This document shows positions 25,601-32,365 of a DNA stretch of 64,000 nucleotides, one piece after another; the stretch's first letter is position 1; each line of letters begins with the position of its first letter. The position numbers were made by a program, and so were the translations under genes. The notes below the pieces were generated by a model. It did no database searches and had not been told where the DNA came from. It saw only the letters and a program-made list of their open reading frames with translations. The stretch comes from Planctomycetota bacterium (GTDB lineage Bacteria > Planctomycetota > SZUA-567 > H5-PLA8), in assembly GCA_023150555.1 (NCBI GenBank), contig JAKLKQ010000003.1, forward strand, positions 62,001 to 126,000, in the 5' to 3' direction.

Positions 25601-25874
25601 CGCCAGTAACAGATAAGTTAGCATTTAAAGTAAGCGTGGTGTTGGCGCTAACAGTAAGGCTACTAATGACATTGGTGCCAGAATCCACCGTGATCGTAGT
25701 TGCCGCTCCAATCGTCACCGTGTCTGCAGAAGTCGGAACTGTGCCGGAACTCCAATTGCTGGCTGTATTCCAATTCCCTGAAGCGCCACCAGTCCAAGTG
25801 ATGGCCGCAGCCCACACCCGCGAACCCGTGCACAGCGCCATCAGCAATACCAGCACGCACACGCGGATGGGCAT
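22617..25874 (-). CDS. Secreted gingipain-type cysteine peptidase (C25 family)
   Basis: 1085 residues from ATG at 25874, which gives a standard signal peptide (MPIRVCVLVLLMALC, ending VWA). In-frame starts at 25943 and 25955 would add 23-27 residues. After the signal is a beta-rich repeat region (WTGGASGNWNTASNW, then strand repeats to about residue 230), then an FN3-like domain (VLVEWHVASEVENAGFHLWR). The catalytic half shows C25 features: DQEALFDAYNFGRYGPEGI, LLLAGRTHWDY, and the dyad His in ILFVGHGS and Cys in LLQATC about 31 residues later. It ends at LLGDPALPCAP with no C-terminal sorting domain. C25 enzymes include secreted Arg/Lys proteases and the type IX sortase PorU; sequence alone does not say which role applies. 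It is the first gene of the four-gene operon. Confidence 0.85.
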   Translation of the reverse strand: MPIRVCVLVLLMALCTGSRVWAAAITWTGGASGNWNTASNWSSGTVPTSADTVTIGAATTITVDSGTNVISSLTVSANTTLTLNANLSVTGDVSVSGATVQFTVNGSGTLSVGDDFLMENPNQTYTQSGTVTVHIADDVAITGNNTIFTVTGGYFKVDSDFLLSGNDNSELRVNGGDLGVAGLLTLASSADAVLTSGNVFLTQNPTLGSGSTITDPNGILPVTFDALRARAADGAVLVEWHVASEVENAGFHLWRRPAGGSGWAWVRANHALIPGRLSCPEPKTYRFLDKPDAGWWEYRVETVALDDAREFFTSKDAFAWSGEGLVDETIAPAELTESFGEALRADARTLRVTDLARAASPEQSAALPAANKAPSADVRASKDGAAEPDAEIGALARGKKPKYGDAAKALYTGRGVLLVPSASMPAGFDATKSKIYRGGFTVHALGIVNGDVALYAPGYADRYTENDAFFFYPQPGKTKAQKLKKANGLFKGQVEALDAGTNTVTDRYKDVYFNFTKKPLAYEPWISSQFLAQDGGGSGLSSFTLTLPNLVAGEASLQATVFGHSDAADELGDDHALQVFVNGNLAGNVTWEAKDGKVTFTFPNLSGVLAAGDNTVELVTPPLAGIASQLGFVYSLSATYPMALQGPGPLVIDGSAGGASTRVYEVSGLETDELWIVDARRPEKANLIAYETRDDGGSFTARFKVKGGEWGAGDGILVVPHGDELAPLDVSARTIQRLPKTVGYLATGPARFESALQPLLDQRAAEGLAPVFVDQEALFDAYNFGRYGPEGIRRAVREVHPDFLLLAGRTHWDYLNRENSGIDPLCPTVLEPTSRFGEAPCDARFGDLGKGFAEVAVGRFPVNNEAELAVAVQRSLDHVASAGSSGTCGLAVADERDGFDFFDSQAAKIVADVPEIEWAQANLGSAEYPDAASITEAMEDAANGDANVILFVGHGSSSKLSKSNVLDVTKCAGWTGNVVLLQATCTANYTIHNLPGQSTNAGTLLTQAQGGIAASIATTTYTNSIAGMNFMSDLLGAAQRGSATWGEALVKAQQEAFERGRTSELDADMAKTECLLGDPALPCAP

Positions 25875-26478
25875 GCGCTGCGATTCGAAAATCTGCGGGC
25901 AGAACGATTTGATTCTGGAGGGGTCCACGGGACGAATGTACATGCGGCTTCTCACTTCAGAAAATCAATTTCAAGAATTCGCCGGACCGTGAAACAAATG
26001 GCACATTGAATATATAGACCGCCGGGTCAACGAAGGCCAGAAGAATCCAACCTCTTGGTCTGATTTTCCCTCGGACAGTACGCATTTGATCCATCACAAA
26101 GTGCATTAATTTCTGCTGAGAACATGGTGCAATACTCACTTCGATCAAAGGCTAGGCTGACTGATATCGAAGTGTGGGCAAATCTGCCGGGAGGCCACAT
26201 TGTGCAGATCGTCGGATATCCAATCTCTGCACTTTGTGCTGCTCACTGTGCTTTTCCCACGAAGATTTGACACCAGGCCTGGTTGCATGCACGCAATAAG
26301 CGATGCCACGGCTTGATATCCATTCGCCGCCTTAGGCTGTGGCCGAGCCTCCTCCGAATCGAAGATTCCAGGTTCCGCTGCACCTGAATCATCGTACGCA
26401 ATGCGGCAATAAATTGTCCGAAACGGAAACTAATTGCGCTCCAAAAATAGGCGGTGAATAGGCCGACCTCGAGTCGCG
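25875..26478. other. About 600-bp region upstream of the C25 operon, no gene seen
   Basis: Lower GC than the flanks, no reading frame with a recognisable product. It should hold the promoter of the four-gene minus-strand operon. AT-rich stretches occur around 25955-25990 and 26095-26130. The codons 25875-25955 may instead be the N-terminus of the peptidase. Confidence 0.35.
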
Positions 26479-26769
26479 CTATTGGTCGCGCGGGATGGGT
26501 TGCTGCCGGCTGTCTTCTTCAGGCGGCCAGGCGGAGGTAAAGACCGGAACAGGCTTGTCAGTGCGCACCTGCTCCAGCCAGATCGTCCCGTCGTGGGGCG
26601 AGCTGTTCCCGCGCGTGGCGATGAAGTCCATCGCGCCGTCGCCGTTGAGGTCGCAGACAAAAAACATGTCGTACATGCCCTGCGCACGACGCGAGATGTC
26701 GTGTCGCTTCCACGGCTGCTTCGGGTCGGCGCCCTGTTCGAACCAGGCCAGCCGGCCGCAGGGCGCGCC
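26479..26769 (-). pseudogene. 3' fragment of a VCBS/FG-GAP-repeat protein
   Basis: The minus frame reads GRLAWFEQGADPKQPW, then CDLNGDGAMDFIATRGN and GTIWLEQVRT before a stop at 26479. This is the end of a VCBS/FG-GAP beta-propeller exoprotein as found in many planctomycetes. All of the protein upstream of about residue -95 is missing. Beyond 26770 the same frame is only the antisense of a regulator fragment on the other strand. The break therefore coincides with the break of that second fragment. Confidence 0.65.
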
Positions 26770-27375
26770 GGAGTCCCCCTTGTGGCCGTGGACTACTATG
26801 CGCCAGGCCATCTCTTCGACGCGCTGCTGGTCGATCACGAGATGGCCGGCTACCTGGCGACGGCACACCACCTGCGCCTGAGGCATCGCTGCATTCTGTT
26901 CGTGGGCGAAGGTTGCTCGCGCGCGAGCCACGATCCCGCGTGACAGGACCGCTTGAGCGGATACATGCACGCGATGGCCGAGGCCGGTGGCGCCGAACCG
27001 CAGCCGCTGCTGCTGGACGCAGGTCGGAGCTCCGAACAGTTCCTGCGCGTCTTCCCGCCGTTCTTCAAGCGCTTCCACCCCACCGCGATCGTCGCCGCGG
27101 GCTTCGCTTTCGCGAGGGGCGTCGTGGAGGTGCTGGGCGCGGAAGGCCTGCACTGGGCCAAGGACTACAGCCTCTCCTGCGCCGAAGGCGGCTTTCACCT
27201 CGCGAAGTTCCAGGAACTGACGGCGGTCCACGTCGACCACGAGCAAGTCGGCCGCGAGGCCGTGCGCGTGCTGGCCTCGCGCCTGGCATGCCGCGCGATG
27301 CCCGCGATCCGTCGCGTGCTTCCCGTTGAGTTAGCCGTGCGCGGAACCGCTGCGCCGCTGCGCAAAGCCGAATGA
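26770..27375 (+). pseudogene. 3' remnant of a LacI-type sensor regulator with in-frame stop
   Basis: Two pieces in one frame, split by TGA at 26941-26943. Piece 1 reads GVPLVAVDYYAPGHLFDAL and ends ASHDPA; piece 2 continues QDRLSGYMHAMAEAGG to RAMPAIRRVLPVELAV. Together they align with the C-terminal two thirds of the intact regulator at 52967-54076, where the corresponding segment is DPSWQDRFAGYLKAM. The TGA thus replaces a Trp codon (TGG), one substitution. The HTH and the first part of the sensor domain are lost. It is clearly dead as a repressor. It begins exactly where the VCBS fragment of the opposite strand ends. Confidence 0.8.
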
Positions 27376-27388
27376 TTCGCCGGTTTTC

Positions 27389-29650
27389 TCAGGACGGCTC
27401 GATCCGAAATTCCTCGCCGGGCTGGGTGGGCACGCGCAGGCAGGCGCCTTCGAGGATCTCCCGCGCTTTGCCTTGGCGCAGCAGTTTGGCGCGCCCCGGC
27501 CACGGGTTGTGCAGGCGCAGTTCGCCGCCGTGGGGGCTCACGACGCGAACGAACGCCACGCGCCCGCGCGAGCGCTCCGCACTCAGCAGGAAGCCGCCTT
27601 CCGTGCGCATGTTCAGGAACGCGACGTCGCTCCACCTGCGCGGCGCGCCGCGGAAGAGATACGTCACGCCGCGCCGCGTATGCAGCAGCATCTGCTGAAC
27701 GGCCGCCGCCGCGCCCAGGCAGCCTTCCAGGCACATGGCTTCGCCGCTGTTGAAGTACGGCGAGTCCGACGGAAGGTAGCCCGGTACAGAGGTGTAGACC
27801 ATCGAGCCGTAGCCTTCGTTCTGGAAGAAGCGCGCGAAGATCTCGAGCATCTGCTCCGCGGATTCCGCATGGCCCATCCGCGCATGCAGGATCGCGGCCC
27901 AGCTGTGCGAGTATCCGCACCACTTCTCCGGTGCGAGTTGCACCAGCTTGTCCATGCTCGCGCGCACGACCGAAGCCCAAGGTTCCACCTCCAGATCGAA
28001 GACGTCGAACGGATAGATGCCGCTCAGGTGCGAGAAGTGCCGGTGCGAATGTTCGTACGGCAGCCCCTGCATGACGCTCAGCCGCTCGCGCCCGCCGTCG
28101 GGCTCCACGGTGGCCTTCGGCAAGCGCGAAAGAATCTCGCGCCAGACAGGTTTGGGCTCCTTGCCCAGCACGGCGCTGGTCTCGATCAGCCCCTCGCAAA
28201 GGTGGTGGATCAGTGCCAGCGCGATGCTGGGATTGCGGCCCCAGCAGCGTTCGCCGGTGCGGTCGTCTTCGTACTCGGGTGAGCGCGCCATCGGCAGGAC
28301 GAAGGCCTCGCCCTCGCGCTCCAGCAGCGCCTCGTAGACGCGCATCGCCATCCTCATGAACGGATACGCGAGCCGCTCCAGGAACGCGCGGTCCATTGAG
28401 AAGCGATAGTGCGTGAGCATCATCGACGCGGCCCAGCCGGCCATCAGGCCAACGTCCAGGCGGTTGTCGGGCACAGGGTTCATGTTGCGGCAGCGGTCAT
28501 CGATCTTCTGCGGCAGATGCACGGCGTCTTCGAGGCCGTAGTAGCGGCGCGCGTATTCCTTCAACAGCGGAATCCAACGTTCGATCATCTCGAACATCGG
28601 CCCGCAGTGCGGGTCGGCGTTGCCGTGCAGCGCGGGCAGGTAGCACATCCACAGATTCAAGTCGAAGACGTAGCCGCCCAGCCACGGCACCATCACGTCA
28701 TCGCCGGACCACGGGCCCTGCAGCGGGCAAGGCTCGCCCTGCGGGTGCGCGGCCACCGCGAATTTGTACATGTTCAGCCAGTAGAGCCGCTCGAGCTCCT
28801 TGTTCGGAATCGAGATCGACGGCGTGCGTTGCCAAAACCCGCGCCACCACGCTTCGCTCTGCGCGACCAGTTCCGTCATGCCGCGCGCCAGCGTGTCCGT
28901 CAGGCACCGGGCGGCCGCCACCAGCGCATCCTCGCCGGGCGATTCGCGCACGACGGCGATGGCGATCGCCGTGCCTTTCGCGCGGTACGACGCGCAGACG
29001 GAGGGATCGTTCGGGCAGCGCTGCACCCATCCGGCGCCCGCGGGCGTGTCGAAGTGCGCCGGTTCGGTGAAGCCGCGCCGCGCCAGCCCGGGCAACTCGC
29101 CGGGCTTGCCTTCACGGACGTCCTGCTGCCGCCAGGCGGGCACCGGCGTGACCGCCTGGCAGGAAGCGAACGAGGCGAACTTCAGCGCGACGGCGGGGCG
29201 TTCCTGGTCCATCACGATCCGCAGCGATCCAGCCCGGCCCTTCTGCGTGAAGTCGATCTGCGCGACCCCGGTGCGACAGTCCAGCTTTCCACTGAGCAAC
29301 TCGGCATCAGCTCCGAGGTCGATCTCGAAGCGCCCGAGCGGAAGGATCGTCGACGGCAGCGCCTGCGCCTTCAGCTTGCGGTGTTCGGTGTAGAGAGCAT
29401 TGATCTCGCCGCGTTCGATTTGCTTGCGCAATTCGGCGTAGCTGTCGCCGGGCTCGACGCCCCAGCCGGGCGCATGGTCCCAGCAGTCGGGCCTGCATAC
29501 GGAGATGTTCAGGACGGAGGCGCCGCCCCAGACCAGTACGCCCAATTGCGCGTTGGCCAGCGGCAGGGCGCATTGAGGCGAGCGCAGCGGAAAGGTCCAC
29601 TCGAAGACCATGCGCTCGAGCGGTTCGGCGTCAGCGTCCCGCTGCGGCAT
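27389..29650 (-). CDS. GH95-like glycoside hydrolase (alpha-L-fucosidase family fold)
   Basis: 753 residues. The start at 29650 has GGGGGGAG eight bases upstream. No signal peptide, so it acts in the cytoplasm, or it is exported by another route. The N-terminal beta domain starts PLANAQLGVLVWGG, then ISVCRPDCWDH. The middle is an (alpha/alpha)6-type barrel with PWLGGYVFDLNLWMCY, SPEYED, SHRHFSHLSGIYPF and WAAILHARMGHAESA. The last 100 residues are a beta sandwich. The SPE and HRHFSHL elements are those seen in GH95 enzymes, which remove alpha-1,2-fucose or alpha-galactose from glycans. Substrate cannot be fixed. It is followed downstream by the dead regulator fragment and lies 49 bases after the GH4 gene on the same strand, so the two are probably cotranscribed. 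Confidence 0.75.
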   Translation of the reverse strand: MPQRDADAEPLERMVFEWTFPLRSPQCALPLANAQLGVLVWGGASVLNISVCRPDCWDHAPGWGVEPGDSYAELRKQIERGEINALYTEHRKLKAQALPSTILPLGRFEIDLGADAELLSGKLDCRTGVAQIDFTQKGRAGSLRIVMDQERPAVALKFASFASCQAVTPVPAWRQQDVREGKPGELPGLARRGFTEPAHFDTPAGAGWVQRCPNDPSVCASYRAKGTAIAIAVVRESPGEDALVAAARCLTDTLARGMTELVAQSEAWWRGFWQRTPSISIPNKELERLYWLNMYKFAVAAHPQGEPCPLQGPWSGDDVMVPWLGGYVFDLNLWMCYLPALHGNADPHCGPMFEMIERWIPLLKEYARRYYGLEDAVHLPQKIDDRCRNMNPVPDNRLDVGLMAGWAASMMLTHYRFSMDRAFLERLAYPFMRMAMRVYEALLEREGEAFVLPMARSPEYEDDRTGERCWGRNPSIALALIHHLCEGLIETSAVLGKEPKPVWREILSRLPKATVEPDGGRERLSVMQGLPYEHSHRHFSHLSGIYPFDVFDLEVEPWASVVRASMDKLVQLAPEKWCGYSHSWAAILHARMGHAESAEQMLEIFARFFQNEGYGSMVYTSVPGYLPSDSPYFNSGEAMCLEGCLGAAAAVQQMLLHTRRGVTYLFRGAPRRWSDVAFLNMRTEGGFLLSAERSRGRVAFVRVVSPHGGELRLHNPWPGRAKLLRQGKAREILEGACLRVPTQPGEEFRIEPS

Positions 29651-29699
29651 AGCGACGGCTCCCCCCGCGGCCTTCGCGCGGCGTTACGGCGTCAGGGAA

Positions 29700-31157
29700 T
29701 TACTTGAAGCCCTTCAGGAAGGCCTTCTCCGCTTTGAAGAGTTCCAGCGTCATCTTCTTGATCTCGGCCGGGCTGCAACATGCGGCGGTCAGCGGGTCGA
29801 GCATCAGCGCATAGATGGCCTTCTCGATGCTGCGCTCCACGGCCGCGTCGGCGGCGAGGTCGAACATGCGCATGTTGAGGTCGCAGACGGCGGCCATCTG
29901 CTTGGGCAGTTCGCCGTAGACGGTGGGCTGGATGCCGTTGCGGTCGACCATGCACGCGACCTCCACGCAGCCGTCGTGCGGCAGATTGGAGATCGCCGGG
30001 CCGCCGCCGCGCGTGCGGTTCAGTACGTTGCCGTGGATGCGGAAGGGCACGTCCTTCTCGCGCGCCTCGATGATCCACGACGCGTACTCCCAGCTGCGTT
30101 GCCAGTCCATGGGCTCCAGGCCGCGCAGCATGCGCAGGCGCCGCTTGTCGGCGGCCTTGCGCCACTTCGGCCAGCCGTTGGCGTAGAACGACGATTCCCC
30201 GTGGTAGCCGGGGCGCATGTACTTCTGGAGCAGGTCCTTGCGCTTGCGGTAGTACGGCAGGTACTCGCTCAGATGCCCGCTGGATTCGGTGATGAACGCT
30301 CCGAAGTGCAGCATCATGTCCTTGCGCACCAGGTCGTCGCCGTGGCCATCGAGGCCGCGCCCGGCCTTGAGGTCCTTCTCGGCGAGGCGTTTGAGCTTCG
30401 GATACAGGTCGCGGCCGTTCTGCTCGAGCTTGGTGAACCACGCGAGGTGGTTGATGCCGGCGCACTCCCAGTCCATGCGCTCGTAGGGCACTCCGGCGCG
30501 GCGCGCGAGCAGGTGGCTGGTGCCCTGCACGCTGTGGCACAGGCCCACGAACTGCATCTGCGCGCTGCGCCCGGCGGCGAGGCAGAGCATGTTCATCGGG
30601 TTGGTGTAGTTGAGCACGATCGCGTCGGGGCACAGGCGCTCGGCGTCGCGCAGGATCTCCAGGAAGACGGGGATCGTGCGCAGGCCCTTGAACAGCCCGC
30701 CCGGGCCGATGGTGTCGCCGATGCACTGGTCGATGCCATACTTCCTGGGGATGTCGTTGTCGAAGCGCACGCACGCCGTGCCGCTGACCTCGATGCAGTT
30801 GACGATGTAGTGCGCGCCCTTCAGCACGGTGAGGCGGTCGGGCGAGGCCTTGACCTTCCAGCGGGGCTTGCCGAGCTGCACGGTCAGGCGCGTGACGAGC
30901 TTGTGCATCGTGCGCAGGCGTTCGCGGTCGATGTCCACCAGCGCGATCTCGCCGCGGTCGTTGCCGGGAATACGGAGGATGTCGTTCATCAGGCGCGGCG
31001 TGAAGGCGCTGCCGGCGCCCAGCATCACGATCTTCAGCGGGCGGGCGACCTTGCCGGGCAGGCCGTGCGGGTGGTCGGCGGCCTTGGTGTGCGCGGCGTG
31101 GCCGACCTTGGTTTCTGCGGAAGCCCTCTTGCGCGTCTTGAGTCTGCGGGTGGCCAT
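29700..31157 (-). CDS. GH4 family NAD-dependent alpha-glycosidase (alpha-galactosidase-type)
   Basis: 485 residues. AGGAG lies before the ATG at 31157. A 40-residue basic N-terminal extension precedes the Rossmann motif VMLGAGSAFTPRL (44-56). Family motifs follow: ALVDID (72-77), NYTNPMN (183-189), CHSV (207-210) and GINHLAW (234-240). GH4 enzymes hydrolyse glycosides by a redox mechanism needing NAD+ and a divalent metal bound at the Cys-His motif. In the family the CHSV form is associated with alpha-galactosidases, and CHEx or CHGx with glucosidases or glucuronidases. An alpha-galactosidase or alpha-galacturonidase is therefore most likely. It is cytoplasmic, first gene of a pair with the GH95-like enzyme. 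Confidence 0.87.
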   Translation of the reverse strand: MATRRLKTRKRASAETKVGHAAHTKAADHPHGLPGKVARPLKIVMLGAGSAFTPRLMNDILRIPGNDRGEIALVDIDRERLRTMHKLVTRLTVQLGKPRWKVKASPDRLTVLKGAHYIVNCIEVSGTACVRFDNDIPRKYGIDQCIGDTIGPGGLFKGLRTIPVFLEILRDAERLCPDAIVLNYTNPMNMLCLAAGRSAQMQFVGLCHSVQGTSHLLARRAGVPYERMDWECAGINHLAWFTKLEQNGRDLYPKLKRLAEKDLKAGRGLDGHGDDLVRKDMMLHFGAFITESSGHLSEYLPYYRKRKDLLQKYMRPGYHGESSFYANGWPKWRKAADKRRLRMLRGLEPMDWQRSWEYASWIIEAREKDVPFRIHGNVLNRTRGGGPAISNLPHDGCVEVACMVDRNGIQPTVYGELPKQMAAVCDLNMRMFDLAADAAVERSIEKAIYALMLDPLTAACCSPAEIKKMTLELFKAEKAFLKGFK

Positions 31158-31766
31158 GCGGCTCTCCTGGTGAAAAAGTTTCGCGTGCGGGTGGGTCGGT
31201 CGCGTAATGGTAATCCCAGATCCGCGGACGCGCTGCGCCTATTCCTATTAAGGAGGCACCCGGCTTGGCGCGATCACGTAAGTCCTTTTTCGATGTTTCG
31301 AAAAGGGACCCTAAAGCTTTCCTATTGTTTGTCGACGAACATTTCTTCAATTATCTCTACAACCTGTTGATATATAGATGGTGCCCGACGTGCAAAATGT
31401 TTCATTGCACGAAGTAGTTTAATAATTTGTTAGCCCTACTATTGGAGCGTCTCGGCGCGCGAATAATTCCGACTTACGTGAACGGAAGGGGTGAGTGGCA
31501 AGAAAAAGGATGAAGGATGAAATGGGAAGGATGAAGAACGGCAAAACGCCAAACTGAAAACGGCAAAATCCAAAAAAACTGAAAAACAGCAAAAAGAAAA
31601 CGGAGCCCATGCGTGCAAAACGGAAAGGCCCCAATACAAGGGACTGCTACGAACTGCGCGGCTTGCTAATGGGGTTTACGGGAACGACAAGGCCGCGATT
31701 CCGGGTGACCCGCCATTCGACTAACTTGTGCGAACCAGGTGAGGAACCGCAACAGGGGACTGGAAG
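31158..31766. other. 609-bp intergenic region with purine-rich repeat
   Basis: No gene recognised. 31300-31440 is AT-rich and should hold the promoter of the GH4/GH95 pair. From 31494 to 31612 the plus strand is strikingly purine-rich, with short direct repeats of ggatgaa and of gcaaaa/ctgaaaa units. This looks like a simple-sequence or interspersed repeat rather than coding sequence. Confidence 0.4.
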
Positions 31767-32147
31767 GTGCTAGACAAGCGGAGTTGGGAACGTCTGACGA
31801 AAACGCCGCTGCCGCTTGATGCGATGCCGCATTGGCTCCGTGATGTGCTACAGAAACCGTTTGAAGAAGTAGAAACGCTTCCCGCCGAACCACCTCCCGG
31901 AACAGTACGAAGGCCTTCGGTTGAATTCAGCAAGATCACGGCGTCCTATCTTTCTTTCCTTAAAACACAAATCGAGCTGAACGCGCGCGGCGACGCATGG
32001 ACGGCAATCCTCCAAACTCGCCTTGTGGCGCTGCAAGAAGTGGTTGGGCAGAAGACCCTCTGCTTTTCGATTTCGCGGGGTGAGGATAGCGCCTATATCC
32101 GGATTCATGCAACCGAGAATAGGTTGATTCACTGGGAAGTCTGCTGA
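31767..32147 (+). CDS. Small conserved-looking protein of unknown function
   Basis: 126 residues, GTG start with AGGGG about ten bases upstream. Not recognised. The first half is Pro/Leu-rich (PLPLDAMPHWLRDVLQKPFEEVE). The second half contains a helix (SYLSFLKTQIELNARGD) and a beta-rich end (TLCFSISRGEDSAYIRIHATEN, IHWEVC). No signal peptide or membrane segment. Base composition is lower in GC than neighbouring genes and it sits between repeats, so it may be acquired. Coding status is likely but not certain. Confidence 0.45.
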   Translation: MLDKRSWERLTKTPLPLDAMPHWLRDVLQKPFEEVETLPAEPPPGTVRRPSVEFSKITASYLSFLKTQIELNARGDAWTAILQTRLVALQEVVGQKTLCFSISRGEDSAYIRIHATENRLIHWEVC

Positions 32148-32159
32148 GGCGCCTTCGTC

Positions 32160-32200
32160 CAGCGGTTGGCGGCTCGGCGGACGCTTCGCCTTCCCAGATC
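32160..32200 (-). repeat. Short interspersed repeat with GEASAEP coding potential
   Basis: The minus strand here reads gggaaggcgaagcgtccg... with potential WEGEASAEPP. Very similar REGEAPAEP-type strings occur as interspersed repeats in several planctomycete genomes, in my recollection. The stretch lies in a gap just after the small unknown gene and is not part of a convincing gene. Evidence is motif recall only. Confidence 0.35.
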
Positions 32201-32256
32201 TTCGTGGATGGAATCCTGAAGGACGAAGGTTCACGGAATGATTCTTGCCGCTTCGC

Positions 32257-32282
32257 GGCCCGGACGTGGTGACGTCCGGGCC
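32257..32282. terminator. Perfect 11-bp inverted repeat, possible bidirectional terminator
   Basis: ggcccggacgt, loop ggtg, acgtccgggcc. It lies between the small plus-strand gene ending at 32147 and the minus-strand propeller gene ending at 32366. On the plus strand aattttt follows about 12 bases later, so it is not a textbook intrinsic terminator. It may instead be part of the repeat cluster. Confidence 0.45.
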
Positions 32283-32289
32283 AACCCAT

Positions 32290-32360
32290 AGTAAATTTTT
32301 CCGTTCTCCGTGGTCTCTGTGTACTCTGTGGTGAATGCCGTTCGCCGTTCAATCCCCACT
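32290..32360. repeat. Interspersed repeat copy 1 (ctccgtggtctctgtgtactctg)
   Basis: Contains tctctgtgtactctgtgg and gccgttcaatcc. A related copy lies at 35655-35735. Both copies lie immediately 3' of a minus-strand propeller gene and share gggccaaccc at their left edge and gccgttcaatcc at their right edge. Strings of this type recur in many unrelated bacterial genomes. Function unknown. Confidence 0.6.
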
Positions 32361-32365
32361 CGGGC

